Source: Bursaphelenchus xylophilus (taxonomy: Eukaryota > Nematoda > Chromadorea > Rhabditida > Aphelenchoididae). From it: a stretch of 64,000 nt of DNA. The stretch lies in the NCBI GenBank assembly GCA_904066235.2, contig CAJFCV020000002.1, forward strand, positions 9,052,001-9,116,000. Direction: 5' to 3'. A program made the position numbers and the translations under genes. The stretch's first letter is position 1, and each line of letters begins with the position of its first letter. The notes under the pieces were generated by a model. That model saw only the letters and a list, made by a program, of their open reading frames with translations, did no database searches and was not told the origin of the DNA. This document shows positions 11,117 to 23,098 of the stretch, one piece after another.

Positions 11117-11510
11117 TATACCAGTATCTTTCAGTAGAAATAGCTTTACCTTTCAGCCGCTTTCCAATCTCAATTTCAATCTCCTTTGTCACCCATGGAA
11201 TGCTGTTGAACATCCGGACCAGAACCACCGAGATACTGGTGTCTTCGTGGGCCAAAAATGCTTTGATTTCTTCCCATTTGACTAAGAATTCCTCATAGTT
11301 TTTGACAGTTGAAGACTCTCCGTCATTATACTCGTAAACAATCTCAATGCTAGGCTCCGCTGAAAATCAAGAAAGACTTTTGAATATGCTTTAAACAATT
11401 GTTAAAAAGAATGTCTAAGTAAGGATGAATTTTAACTTACTGTCCTCAACGTCGTCAACGATCAAGCTGACATAGTCTACACCACTGGACATAGGGATTG
11501 AATACGGCAT

Positions 11511-12306
11511 AAAAATCAACACTTCTGATATGCGTCCGGAAAGCTTTAATGCACAGAAACATATGTTTATGTCTGTAAGAAAACGCGCTCTTTTTCAGAA
11601 ATCCCTTTCTTTTTTCTTTTTTTTCATTGGGTTTTTCTCTCGGCGAGAAATGTTATTTACGAGCGGGGGAAAGCTGGCACAAGGAAATGCTCAAAATACA
11701 AGGCTGAGATCTTGATAAAACTTGGCAAAATTTTGGGCAAACAGATCGAGGTTTTCTAAGAATATACAAACAAATAAGACACTTTTTGGATGTACAGGGC
11801 CTTACAAAAGACGTGAAGGAAATCGAAGGCTATAACTTCCGGCGGAGGCGGCGCAGAGACTTCGTATTTGAAACATGTATTTTTAAACGACAATAGCTTT
11901 TGTCTACAAAATGACAAGCTTTTCAAGTGCAAACTGAGGTCGCTACGACCTTCTGAAGTAGAGGCATCTATACCCCGAAAACCAGTGTTTAGATTGAAAA
12001 ATTTCGGACTTTAAATAACCGACATTTTGAGCCCAAAGTTTGGTGATAATTAGGCAAAAATTTTGAGCATTTAATTTTATTTACATAAGAAAATAAAGGT
12101 GAAGTTAGTAACAATGTAAATTACCATGACAAAAATTCTGCTCAAATTCAAAAAAAACATGACTTTGCCGTAATGCATTTCTTGGATTCTCCATCAAAGA
12201 AATGTCATCCATAAGGCACCGGTATTCGAAATAAAGCTATCAAAGACAGATTCATTGACACCGAATCATGTCACCTGTTTGTAATTGATGATAAGTCTCA
12301 AGACAA
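11511..12306. other. Gap with a dispersed repeat, no gene
   Basis: A 170-base stretch at about 11795-11965 (ACAGGGCCTTACAAAAGACG, then TTCCGGCGGAGGCGGCGCAG) is repeated at 53414-53580 with roughly 90 percent identity by eye. It is probably one end of a transposon. The rest is AT-rich and uninformative. Confidence 0.6.
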
Positions 12307-13787
12307 TCAGTCTCCGTTTCTCCTACTCAAAATCGCCGCTTCTTCACCATCTTCTTCTCCAACTTCGCTAATGGAATCCTCTTGCCGAGAGACTGTGAAC
12401 CGAACAAAGATTTTTGTGGTTGCCGTTTCAAACATAAGCTGATGATCTCCATTCCATTTTACATTATCATCAGAGACCTTCAACTTTTCGAAAATGGAAC
12501 CCAATATCATCTGGCGACTGCCGGAATCCAAACTGATGACTTTAAAGTCGCCAATAGTGGAACAGTTGGCATGTTTGGCAATTTGTAGGATATGTTCCGC
12601 AATTTGTGATGAAAAAACTTCAAATTCCTACAAATCAAAGCCATATTACGGTAGGCCAACAAGTTCTGTTCTGCTTACAGAAACGCGTTGAGTCGCTGAC
12701 CCGATTAGTTTCAGCTTTTGAAGCTTAGGCATTGCCTCGGAGATCTCTTGAAACACGTTTTGGTAAAAATTGGGAGGAACATCAAAGTCCATGTCCACAG
12801 AGCATTCCAAAGACTTGCATTTAGGCTGATTTGGCAGCCTAAAATCATGGCTTCAGTCAGCGGAAATTTACAAAAAAATCTGTGACTTTCAACAAGTCTT
12901 TTGACAGCAAAATCTGGCTAGTTTGGGGCTCAGAAGTGCTAGCTCTAAACCCGCCAATAACGAGTAACTTTTTGGCTTCTTGCTATTCGTTGTTGACATA
13001 CGTATATTTCAACTCAAATCTTAGCTTCTTCAAGAAGAAAAAGCCGGGACTCACCTGCTTTTGTAGAGTTGAACAAGGCTCAAAACTTGGCCACATATAA
13101 AACTCTCCGCTTTGATGTCGAACAGATACGGAAGGTCTAAAAAAGATTTTATAAAGAGGTTGCAACCTTGAGAAAATCGTATTTTAACGTCAACTTTCAA
13201 CCTTCATTTTAACCGCTCTTTTTTCCAGGAAAGCTATGTCGTTCTTACTCAAGACAAATGACTTACACCAATTTTTTCGCTCACGATTAAACCAACTCTT
13301 TAGCTCCATTCTATCGACCGAGGCGCCTCCAAAAGTCGACAAGTCATCCAATCCACAAGTCAGATTGCGTAAGGCTGGAATTAACTCCTGCAAAAACGGC
13401 TGAAGTTGCCTTCGCTCGACGTAAGAGCGGTAAGAAGAAACTGTCAGGTCAACAAAACGTTGATCGAATAAATCTAAATTTAAGCAACAGTATAGTCAAT
13501 AGAAATTTTTTGTTTCATTTTTGAATTGTAATGGCAATTTTACCTCTTATTTTGGTCCCCATTTCTCCTGCAATCTTCGGCGTTATCCATGGAACTCGTC
13601 TATTGGAATAGCGCAAAATTATTGCCAGGTTTTTTGAAGGCCTTTGGGAAAGAAGTTCCCTGACATCTTTTAGATAGGTCAAGAATCCAGAGTAGTCTTC
13701 GATTGGTATGGTTTTAAGTCTCTTGTTTGCATTGATGAGTAATCGAAGATTCACGGGTTCTGAAATTAAACGTCTTTGTAGTCTCAT
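12307..13787 (-). CDS. Array family gene, 5' end uncertain
   Basis: Exons are 13787 or 13759 to 13544, 13473 to about 13196, 13136-13055, 12838-12679 and 12627-12307. Block II ends TPKIAGEMGTKIRG, and block III reads LQELIPALRNLTCGLDDLST. Block IV is LPYLFDIKAESFICGQVLSL. Block V reads NQPKCKSLECSVDMD followed by FYQNVFQEISEAMPKLQKLK. The last exon has the weakened block VI (IAEHILQIAKHANCSTI) and an acidic tail. A start at 13787 (MRLQRRL) reads in frame across an acceptor-like TTTCAG at 13760. An upstream acidic first exon, as in sister genes, was looked for and not found. The donor after block III is weak (GTTGAC). Function unknown. Confidence 0.7.
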
Positions 13788-14309
13788 TAAAGCTGTTTTT
13801 AACAAAAATATTATTTAAGAAATGCCCTCCAATGTTTAGACACCTAGAATAAAAAAGAGATATTTTTTTTTACTAAAGTTGACCAAATCTCGCAAAAGTC
13901 CCTGGCAACTCGGACAAACTTTGTTTCCCAACTCACACAGGCTTCTAACACGCCTTAACTATGTCCTTGTTATAACCCGCCGACTTATATTGAATTATAG
14001 ATTTATAGTATACCGAGCTTTTCTAAGTTTCCAGTAAATTTCCCTACCTCTAAAACTGCAGAATTCCAATGTCGCCATTACCGCTTCATTCTAAAGTGTG
14101 CAAATATTAACTACGAAAGAACAGGTTAAAAGGTATTTTTAACAGCCTATGCAACTGTGAGACTCAGACTCAAATGTGCATTATCATAATTTATTGTTCG
14201 AAAAAGACACTTTTTACAGAAATCAACTTTAAGGTTGAGATAACATTCAGTACCACCAAAGTTAAAAAAAAAAAAAAAATCGTGAAACCGATCCGGACCT
14301 AATCTTATC

Positions 14310-14495
14310 AAAAATTGTATGTTCGTTTATTTTCGTTTAGGATCAAACTGTTTTTGACTAATCTGGCAATCTTGTCAGTACCGCCGTTTTCATTCTGGCT
14401 TCTCAAAACAGTTAGCTGAGCAGGGACCGTGGCATACTTGGAGAGTTGTTTCACATGGCCAACGACTTCGCTCACTGCCTTCTCGTTATCCTAAA
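14310..14495 (-). pseudogene. Orphan last exon of an array family gene
   Basis: The minus strand reads AVSEVVGHVKQLSKYATVPA and continues open for about 60 residues to a stop. This corresponds to block VI (WHIxQIxxHSHVKT) of the array family. No other family exons flank it on this strand, so it looks like a remnant of a deleted copy. The surrounding 13.8-14.8 kb is otherwise AT-rich without genes. Confidence 0.45.
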
Positions 14496-14863
14496 AGAAT
14501 TCTTCAATGCCCAACTGTTGAAAACTTTTGATCAAACAGTTCAAAATAGCGCTAGAAAAGCAATGGCTATCCCAAAAAGGTTTCCCTGGGACCTGTTATC
14601 TTTCGGTTATGTAAACTAGCGATTCTCATCGCTCTTCCCACATGAAACATTTTTTCCCACACGGAAAAAGAGCGAACGCTTTTTCGCTTTTTGTTTTGTT
14701 GTTTTGCGTTTAGAAATTTCTTTTGGAAAAATAAAGCGCAAAATGCTTGCAGCTCTTTTCTATCTTACGTAAAAAGCTACATCTTAATGCAACGGCATTG
14801 ATAAAACCAAATAAGTCCTAAAAAAGATGTTTATGGAATTTCAGACGCCTTGGGAAGAAGATC

Positions 14864-17346
14864 ATGTCCAGAGTTCTGAAAGGCGATGCTCTTTCTCAAT
14901 TCATTGCCCATTTTGTGCCTCCTCAAGCCTACTCTTTAGATACCTTAATCAAATTGTCGGTAAGTTGCCGCTGTTATAAAAATTTTAGTTTCGAATTTTC
15001 TGGGTTCTCTATAAAAGCAGTTGAAAAGCTATTTACTATACAATTTTCAGTTCATAAACAACAGGATTTGTCAGTCGATTCAGAACTCGCTAAGATTAAC
15101 ACGCATTAGTTTGTCATTGGGTGGAAATGAAACGACATTTGAGGTGTTCTTTGAGCATCGTATATGGAAATGTAAGTTCCCATATACGATAGTGCAGTAA
15201 GCGCCTTAATTTGGCTAACTTGATTTGTTTTTTTTGAAGGTGAACCAAAAAGTATATACATCAATATCTACGGGTATAATAAGCTGGTGCTGACACTGAT
15301 CTCAATGCATTGCTTGACAAAGAGTAGAGACTCATTGGAAGCGAGCATTACATTACATCCCAATGGCCGGACATTTCATTTTCTGGACAATAAAGTCGCT
15401 TATCAGCTTGGACGAACAATACGAGGTGAGAGGAATTTGATGACAAATTTTTACCTATGGGTTCTGTATTTTGAACGATGACAAATCGTGTTAGAAAGGT
15501 TTCGATACATTTTGGCTTACAAGGGAACTACCCCAAGCGCAACGCTCAGATTTTCTTTAAATTTTGCCTTTTGGGAATGGACTAAATATCAATTCCTGAA
15601 AGTTTTAGCTCGCGCTTTGCAAGCGCCACCGAGATATTGAACGGTATTTGCCGCCGAGAGAGTACGCTAAATGCGGAGAGCGGTCAGAGAAAAAAGCGCT
15701 TTTTGGCTACAACTTTGCCAGTCATGTGCGAAAAAAATTGATTTTTTGTAGAAACATTACCCTTTACGGTAGAAAGACGCATGAAACTTTTTGTGCCGAA
15801 ATTCGGCAGAAAGCCTCACATTTTCGCCGACTTTCGATTTAAAAATCTCGGTTGTTTCTGCAAAGCGCGAGCTAGGATTCTCGCATATATTTTGGAAAAA
15901 TTATTTTAACCTTGTGTCAAGTTTTATCAAAATCTGAATTTGGGGTCCTTTATAGATAGGTTTTGTTGAGCGTAGTTTGTTGTATGGAGATTTAAATGTA
16001 TTCCCTGTAGTTCATGAACAAGACTCTTTGCTCGTTATTTTTAGTGTTTTTCTATGAACCAACTAAACTACAGCACTTAGACGGCTCACGTATACATAAA
16101 ACATGTGTTTTCAGAACTGCTTCCCTACGCCAAAATCAAGCTAGAAGCTCAGACCGGCTACACCCGTCGGACGATGATAATTGGCAGAGTATTTTGCGAA
16201 GAGATTGCATCGTTGCTCACGAGCTTTGAAAGCCCTGCAACTGATGTTTTGTCAATTTGCGACGCCTCCAACTTGGACAAGTTATTTGTTATTCGATATG
16301 GAATGTTTTTGAAACCAAAGTTTTGTAAGTAATAACCATTCAAATCGTCAAAAACGCAATTTAAATTTTCTACAGATGCCCCATTAGTCTTTCAAATTGG
16401 AGCCAAGAATCTCTGGTGTGAGACCTGGCTCTATCTCCATCATTTTTGTTATGCTCGGTAAGTTGTTGTGGCTTCTGCTGAGATTATATTTGAAGATGTG
16501 ATGATAACAATTTCTTCAGTTTTCCCATCCAACCCTTGACTGAAAAGATGGTTTGTGGAATCAACCTTGAGGTTGACAAGCATAAAGACTTGTATCCAAA
16601 TGTCTTCAACGAGATCAAGGAGTCGTTGCCGAATCTGAACGAGATCACAATGTTCAGAGGGAGGGTTGAAGTGGACAAGCCGTAAGTTTGCTAGGCGTTA
16701 TATAGGGGCATTCCTGATAGAAAAAGTCGTCAAAATCTAGTGTGTAAAACTAGTGACATTAAGTTTGTGGAAGCCCAAATTATTAGCATTTTTTGTCGTT
16801 TAGCGGATATTTTCATAGCGGTTTTAGAGGTAAATTTCAACAGCTCTACAAAGATTCTAACAGCAATACAGTCGAAGAGACGGGTGTGTTTTTTCATACC
16901 GTTCTAATTACCGTCAAATTTCCGTTAGCAAGCCTGCCTATAACAAGTTATTTTCAGGTCCAAAGAATGAATAACTGTTAGGCAAAATAAGGAAATATCG
17001 CAATCACAAAAAATTCGTCTATATCCGACTCAAAAAAACTAAAAATCTGAACAGTAGATAAAGTTTCAGACACATCCCACGCGATCACCGTTACCAACTC
17101 GCCATTGAGAGCATGTCCTGGCACATTAACCAGATTGCCAATAACTCACATGTCATCACCAAGCTTGACATAAAATTCCCACTGTACAGGACAGACGACG
17201 CTGCCGGAGTGGGAGCGGTTTTGGAGATATTTCTACCGGGGCTCACGGAAATCGATGAGGAAAAAAAGTCAGCGTTCACAGTCAAAACATTTGTATTCTC
17301 GAGTAATTATACGACCGTAAAGATTGAATTGCAGAAATACAATTAA
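14864..17346 (+). CDS. Array family gene, F-box-like N-terminus, intact
   Basis: Seven exons join cleanly: 14864-14959, 15051-15171, 15240-15425, 16115-16324, 16376-16457, 16520-16681 and 17070-17346. The first exon and the start of the second encode a hydrophobic helical stretch (ALSQFIAHFVPPQAYSLDTL, then IKLSFINNRICQSI). Its spacing recalls an F-box: a Leu/Phe pattern with PP, then KLS and a basic/Ile end. This is a weak, visual similarity. Blocks II-VI follow: GRTIRG at the phase-1 intron, block IV LVFQIGAKNLWC to AR, block V FPIQPLTEKMVCGINLEVD with VFNEIKESLPNLNEI, and block VI MSWHINQIANNSHVITKLDI. The intron at 15426-16114 holds an AAGGGAAGTACC-family element. This is one of the best complete members. 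SCF-type adaptor function would be an inference only. Confidence 0.8.
15513..15962. mobile_element. GGGAAGTACC element, copy 1
   Basis: The left part reads AAGGGAACTACCCCAAGCGC then AACGCTCAGATTTTC. The right part holds the degraded inverse (AAAATCTGAATTTGGGGTCC). The interior has the family words GCGAGCTAGGATTCTCGCAT and GCCGCCGAGAGAGTACGCTA. Other copies are at 32693, 35385, 36140 and 41150. It lies in an intron of the surrounding gene. Confidence 0.75.
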
Positions 17347-17532
17347 ACCAGGAGAATGATTAATTACGGGAGAGTTTGATCAGCGCAAATTCTTAATTTT
17401 ATTTTATGGAAATTTTAACAGCACAAAACTCAATTCTTTCGGAAGATTCGACCATCTCCGATGACTCCTAATGCGTCAACCATTATTCCAATAACTTAGT
17501 CTACTTCTATTGGCGCACTCGGATCCCATATA

Positions 17533-19933
17533 TTACCACGTAATCCGCCAGTCTAATGAAATCAGAAATTTGACATTTTTATGGATTATAATCATGTCTT
17601 GTTCGTTCTCGTCATCAGCTATCATAACCTCAAGACTTGTTTTTGCGAATTCGGAAGCAAAACTCCGGGTAACGGCCGGCTTTAGAGTGTGACAAAACGA
17701 TATACAATAATTCATTAGTGTTACAGTATGTGCGTATTCCGCGATCCCGAATATCTGCTTTACAATGACTGGTACTAGACTTTTGATGTCCTGAGAAAAT
17801 ATATAAGGTTTGCGCTTTTTGTGTTTAAAGGTTACCTGCTGTGTCTTAATATTACAACAAATTCCTTCCAGAATTAACTCTTCCAAATTTGGAAGTGATG
17901 TCGACATCTCTTCGAAAACGTTTTGATAAAACCCATCTGAGATTATAAAATCAAGGGAGACAGAGCAGGAAAACTTCTTCACACTTGGTTGGATCGGAAA
18001 GCTGAAAGTAGTAATAATATTGGCGTCGCGACACTTGCGGGTAACCACTTTGCGGGCAACCAGTTTGCGGGCAAAATTTTTTGGGGGGGGGGGCTGTTTT
18101 GGAAATTTGCCGACATTTGCGGGCAACCGGCACCTGAGGGTAACAGGGTGGAGGTGGAAATAATGCTGCGATATTTTGAAAATTTGCCGACATTTGCGGG
18201 CAACAGGAAAAAACAATCATACAGATTGTATTGGAACTTTTGGAACTGTTGCCCGCAAATGTCGGTTTCCCGCGAGTATTGCCTGCCCACAAATGTCGGT
18301 AAACTTCCAAAATATCGCAGTAATTTTTCAACCTTCACCTTGTTATTCTCAAGCGCCGGTTGCTCGCAAATGTCGGCAAATTTCCAAAATATCATAGTAA
18401 TTTTTCCACCACCACCCTGTTACCCTCAGAATCAGGTGTCGGCTGCCCGCAAATCTTCCAGGCTGCCCGCAACTGTCGACCCTGCCCGCAAGTGTCCCAG
18501 GCTGCCCGCAAAGTGGCTGCCCGCAAAAAATTTGCCCGCAAAGTGGTTGCCCGCAAGCGTGCGCCCGCCATAATATTACCAGAAACGGCGAGGTTTGACC
18601 GCCATATTATACTTATGCAAGTTTTCATACCGGCTCATAAAAAAATCTTCCAGATAAAACGATGCCCCACAAATAACTTGGCCGACGTTGATGTTGAACA
18701 AAGGAGCCATATCTAAAATTACAGTCTTTATATCCGGTTTCCTCAAGATCTTAGGGCTTAAAATGCAAATGTCAAAAGTTGAAAATTAGCTTTCAACTGC
18801 CGATTGTCTTTGAAACGGACTTTTTTACAAAGTGAAACATGGCCCGGACATTGTTGCGGTGACCATCACCGAATTTCTTCAATTTTGGCCCATAGAACAC
18901 CCTCAGGGCATACATCAAAAGTTTCAAGCGTTTTTGTAAAATCTGTATTATTCAAGGATTACTGTAACATTTTGTGTTTTGTAAAGTCTCTATTGTGATG
19001 GGCCGAGAGATCGAGCAGTGGCGCTGAAACTTAACTATTGGGTGTTTTCGACCATGGCCAACATTTTCCTAATTGAAATTTTGGACTCATAGAGCCATCG
19101 CCCGGCCCACGACAACCACCATTTTATAAAATACAAAATGTTACAGTAATCCCGGAATGGGTGAAACTTCGCAAAACCCGATATCGCTTTTTGTCAGCAT
19201 GACCAGGCCCTTCTACTGGCCAAGTTTCAAGAAATTTGGTGATGGTCGTTGCAACAATGTCCGGCCCCTTGGAGGGAACCTTCAGTTTGTAAAAAACTCT
19301 GTTTTAAAAACATACAGCTATAATATAACTTACAAAAAATTTTCTTCCGGGTGTTAGGCAGATCGTCACAAAATATTTGGACCGTTTTAGGACTGCATCC
19401 TTGAAAGAACATTAGGTCGTCGAAGCCACATTTTAAACGGTCTGCAACTGGCGCAACCTCTTCCATGAAAGGAGCGAATGTACGGCGCATTTCGATCTCA
19501 TCCGAGAGCCTCATAATATGAAGGTAAAGTTTCGCGTCTTTGGCGGCGTCTAAAGAATATGACGGTCTAGCTCGTGTTTTGTAGGGACAATTGAGACATT
19601 TAAAAAGTGTTTTTTTAGAAAAACTGTAGTAAAAATTGTGCTCAACTTGCCTTTGATCATTCTTCCGGCTTTGCTAGACTTTTCCATTGACAGCCATTCC
19701 AGCGGCTCTTCTAGCTCAATACAAATGTAGAGTTGCTCAAAATCGTCTTGCATCAGAAACTGTTCAGTTGCTTGAAAATCCGGGAAATAGTAAGTCTTGC
19801 CATTTGTCTGATACAATTGGACATTTAGGTGTACTGAAAAAGCAAAAATAAACATTTTTTTGTGATTATTACATGTTTTACCTATAGTCTCTTCCTCGTC
19901 GAAGAAGTTGCGGACAGTAATCGAAGCGGTCAT
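17533..19933 (-). CDS. Array family gene, acidic-N type, with a GC-AG intron
   Basis: Exons are 19933-about 19885 (MTASITVRNFFDEEETI), 19833-19651, 19549-19334, 18712-18631, 18001-17835 and 17790-17533. Phases agree throughout. Block II ends SSKAGRMIKG at a GC donor (GCAAGT). Block III reads FMEEVAPVADRLKCGFDDL. Block IV is MAPLFNINVGQVICGASFYL to MSR. Block V is FPIQPSVKKFSCSVSLDF then FYQNVFEEMSTSLPNLEEL. Block VI is IKSLVPVIVKQIFGIAEYAH. The intron before block V holds a GCCCGCAA palindrome, and the intron between blocks III and IV holds another inverted-repeat element. The intron between the last two exons keeps the frame open, so it could also be retained. Function unknown. Confidence 0.75.
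18024..18575. mobile_element. Palindromic GCCCGCAA element in an intron
   Basis: Iterated TTGCGGGCA words fill the left end (18030-18085) and the inverse TGCCCGCAA words fill the right end (18480-18570). The inner arms carry AATTTGCCGACATTTGCGGG and its inverse, separated by AATATCGCA/TGCGATATT segments. The palindromic order with iterated ends is like the GATTGGGG family in design, but with an unrelated sequence. It lies in an intron of the gene at 17533-19933. Coding frames across it are artefacts of the repeat. Confidence 0.75.
18815..19305. mobile_element. Inverted-repeat element in an intron
   Basis: ACGGACTTTTTTACAAAGTG followed by CCGGACATTGTTGCGG and GACCATCACCGAATTTCTT at the left is matched by the inverse at 19210-19305 (GGTGATGGTCGTTGCAACA, then TTTGTAAAAAACTCTGT). 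The inner part carries a second inverted pair around TTACTGTAACATTTTGT. It lies between blocks III and IV of the gene at 17533-19933. No other copy is seen. Confidence 0.7.
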
Positions 19934-20257
19934 TTTAGATTCTCCAAGAGCTTTCAAAACAGATCAAGGTCAAATAGTGCATATTCTAAAAAGATTATAA
20001 AGTCATTTCATTCAAAATAGTCCTCGAAAACAATGATTCACAGGGCTGTTTTGAGAAAGGAATGTCCCAACGCATTTTTTGCTCTGCATCGTTGAGATGA
20101 GTTTAAACATTGCTTCGTTTCCATCGCTGCTTTTCTTACACATCTGGCCTGATTTCCATTCCGTGTTTTCATTCTCTTATTTACCATAAAACGTTGAAAT
20201 CGCCAATATATTTAAAAATTCTCTGTTGAAATTGAGTTACATTAATCAACGGTAGTT

Positions 20258-21906
20258 TTACTCATCATCACTGTCATTCATGTGGTATACACAATCAAAC
20301 GTAATAAATAAAGTGATGTTTCCTCGAGCATGTTTTAATTTTAACTCTCGCTGATCCTCCCATTCCGTTGTGGCTCCTTCAACCTCCTCTAACATTTTGA
20401 AAGTCGAAGGCTTAGCAAATGCGTCGCAGTCCGTGCACTCGGTCACAAAGTTGATATCGATTTGAGTAGGCCATTGACAAACCGCGGATATTCGGTCCAA
20501 ATGTTTAGAGATGATTCCTTGACGATATTTGATCATCTGAGAAGCCTATGATTACTTACATATACGGTTGAGACTTACAGCTGAATTCCCTGAGACCACT
20601 CGACTCTTTAGTTGCAGACGTTTGAGGTTTGGAAACGCTTGAGAGATCTCGTAGAAGACCTGTTCGAACATATCTTCCGGCCATGGGTCAAAACTTATCG
20701 AGCAATTGAACAAACCCGTTTTCTTTTGAATAGGAAGTCTGAAATTTAAGCCTTGACATGCTTTAAGAGTTGAAAATTAAACTGGAACAGGAGTTGATGA
20801 AGTTTCATGTCTCTTACTACCGAAGAAGGTAATGTTTCTAGAAAAAAATCAATTAACCGGCAAAAAAATGGCCAGAGTTTTTTCTCTCCGACCGCTCTCC
20901 GCGTTTCGCACACAGCAAAGATCGCTGAATATCTCGGCTATCCTTTGAAAACGCGAGCTAAAACTTTCAAAAATTAATATGGCCTATTCATGTACCGGAA
21001 AAAATTCAAGACCAAAAAAATGAATGTCATTTTCGAAATCAGCACCCTTGATTATCCTAATTCCAACACTTGCATTAAAAGAAAAATAATACTTTTCGGT
21101 TTCCCCAATCGTCCCAGTTCCCGTGCTGGAAGGAGCAGCTCCCTGCCGGTAATCTTCTTGTAAACTTTAAGCAAAAACTCACCGACTATATACAAGTTGA
21201 TGTAAAAACAAAGAGCTCTCGCAGATATAGTTTGCCGCGTTTATCCGAAACAATGGCTGGATATCTGCAATGGCAGTCAAATTCCTTCTACCTTATTAAA
21301 TTTGTAACTTACACCAAAAAGGCTTCAGTTTCCCCCGCGCCGGTCTCACGGAAGGCTTCGCTCGTTCAGATATATTGACTGTAGTAATATTGCATCCTTC
21401 AAATAATGGGAGATCTTCGACACCGCAGTTCACGGAATTCAGGGCTGGTCCAAGCTCTTTTAGCAGCGGAAGGAACCGTATATGGGATCGACGATGCCAC
21501 CAGCTGAGATTGTGCAAATCAATATTGATCTTTGGAGATAGGGCTGAAAGATGTCAATAATTACGATGTGATTTAGATGAATATCTTTGCCTTTTATCGC
21601 CCTCCCCACGTTTTGCGCATTCTTAACGGTTAGCCATGGCAATTGATACAACGTTGAGCCAATTTCAACGTGAAGCTTCTTCTTTTCGGCCTTCGCTAAA
21701 GCTCTTTCCACAGAAGCCATAGCGACAAGAAACTGGGTATAATTGTTGACGACACATTCTTGCTTTTCGTTTTCAACGAAGGAGATGACCATTCTACATG
21801 TGCCTGAAAATAAGATGGGAATTTTAAAAATTGAGAGCGTTTTAAACGTTCCTTCGTCTGCTGCATTACCTGGCCTCCATTCTACAATTTCTATTTTGGC
21901 CATCAT
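20258..21906 (-). CDS. Array family gene, acidic tail, with a GC-AG intron
   Basis: Exons are 21906-21870, 21803-21591, 21543-21313, 21264-21183, 20738-20579 and 20536-20258. The start is MMAKIEIVEW. Block II ends VKNAQNVGRAIKG at a GC donor (GCAAAG). Block III reads FLPLLKELGPALNSVNCGV then FEGCNITTVNI. Block IV is IQPLFRINAANYICESSLFL to YSR. Block V is LPIQKKTGLFNCSISFD with FEQVFYEISQAFPNLKRL. The last exon is divergent (HLDRISAVCQWPTQIDINF) and ends in MNDSDDE. Frames are intact. An alternative is that the GC donor is an error and the intron is retained, which would keep the frame open for about 48 bases. Function unknown. Confidence 0.75.
20800..21125. repeat. Two transposon fragments between block V and IV exons
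   Basis: The stretch at 20800-20990 has inverted GGGAAGTACC-family words (GACCGCTCTCCGCGTTT, GAAAACGCGAGCTAAAAC). The stretch at 21005-21125 is the right end of a GATTGGGG element (AAATCAGCACCCTTGATTA, then CGGTTTCCCCAATCGTCCC). Both are incomplete. They lie in an intron of the gene at 20258-21906. Confidence 0.65.
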
Positions 21907-23098
21907 GACTGATAAGTTATTGGAAAGTGGTTAGCAAACGCCGAAAAGGTCGCAGTTGATGCTCACTGTAAAATTTCTGTAACAGAAAATATAAATTTGC
22001 AAAAATAACGTCTTTTTTTAAAATTTTTTACCCTTAAAAAAGTATAATAAAATATATGAAATCAAAAACTTTGTCTTTAAAATTAGATTGATTCATCAAA
22101 AAAACTATTTTTGATATCAATGCCCTTTTTCTGCCTATCCCAACAAGAGTTTCATCGCTTTATCTGACTCGTACTGAACTACATTTTTGTGAACACTCTA
22201 GACACAAAGGGGCACACATTTTCTCCATACGAAAAAAAGCAAAAAAGATTGCTTTTTTCGTTGTTTCGCTTTTATTTTGAGCGCTTCAAAGCTCAAAAAA
22301 CAGAATCAAAAAATGTGAACATTCGAGAAGTGGGACGCTCAGATCTTGATGAAATTTGTCACAAATTTACAAGCACATCTTCTAACCCACATGCGAGATT
22401 TCCTTTAGCAGAAGGGAGCCTGATTTTGCATTTTTTTTTGTTTCTTTTTCTGTTTGCTTCCAGTGTCTGTTCTGAAATGAATCATTGAAAAAAAATTTAT
22501 CCCAGTGACTTTTATAAAATTTGTGGTCATTGTAGTACGTACGTATTATACACTGGGATCACAGTTGAGTGACTCAAAGACTTTAATTTGAATTCCAATA
22601 TATTCATCGATGCTTTATGTTTTAATGTTTTTTTGAGTTTATAATTTATTCGTTATAAAGTAATCTGACGGTTTCATCGATAAATGTCATGTAGTGGACG
22701 ATTTGAAGCAAACGATGGAATTTTCACTTAAAACACGGTTTTGGCAAGGCTCGAGCGCATTGTCAACGTGAATTTCAGACTTGTTCAAAATCAAGCCAAA
22801 TTTAAAAAATTGTAGCACCAGCAAGTAATTTTTCTGTAAAAAATTTTTGGTCGAGTTACCGCAACCAGGTGTAGTTTACCATATAAGATAGGCATGGCAG
22901 AATTTTGCGGTACCTGGAAACCATTTTTTCCAAGCTACGCCCAGTCTCTCTCACCACGGAAAAGATTTGAATATTCGTGATTTTTGTCATCAAATTCAGT
23001 TTTTTTCTGTTTTTGCCTGTTTTCTCAAAAATTTTGGATAAATTTCTAGTTTTTTTCCAGTTCCTGAAGCCAGAGACCATTGCGGTTTGAATGAGGCA
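21907..23098. other. Gene-free gap
   Basis: No convincing exon is seen on either strand. The composition is AT-rich. A reading frame at 22189-22488 has no splice or family support. Confidence 0.5.

Larger units (their letters stand above)
8667..11510 (-). pseudogene. Array family gene, acidic-N type, exon split by insertion
   Basis: Exons run 11510-11441 (start MPYSIPMSSG), 11359-11150, 10869-10672, 10360-10279, 10239-9035 (interrupted) and 8948-8667. Phases agree at all joins before the insertion. The blocks are the acidic first exon (LIVDDVED), block II ending GKRLKG, block III (LAEVGPHVRFIQC, LRGWF), block IV (DIPELFEMGIKK to MSR), block V and block VI. Block V is broken between CHVDMDIPLT (up to about 10175) and EGFYENIFSEISESLPNLK (from about 9133) by a 1-kb inverted-repeat element. 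Frame would be continuous across the junction if the element were absent. An inverted-repeat MITE also sits in the intron at 10401-10640 and another at 10910-11116. The last exon encodes the family motif QHIDQLAKHTHIQVKVD. Function unknown. Unless the insertion is spliced out, the gene is disrupted. Confidence 0.7.

Noticed and set aside
18176..18628. Frames with repeated AARKVAARK or LRATTLRAN words
   Set aside because: They come from the GCCCGCAA palindrome inside an intron of a minus-strand gene.
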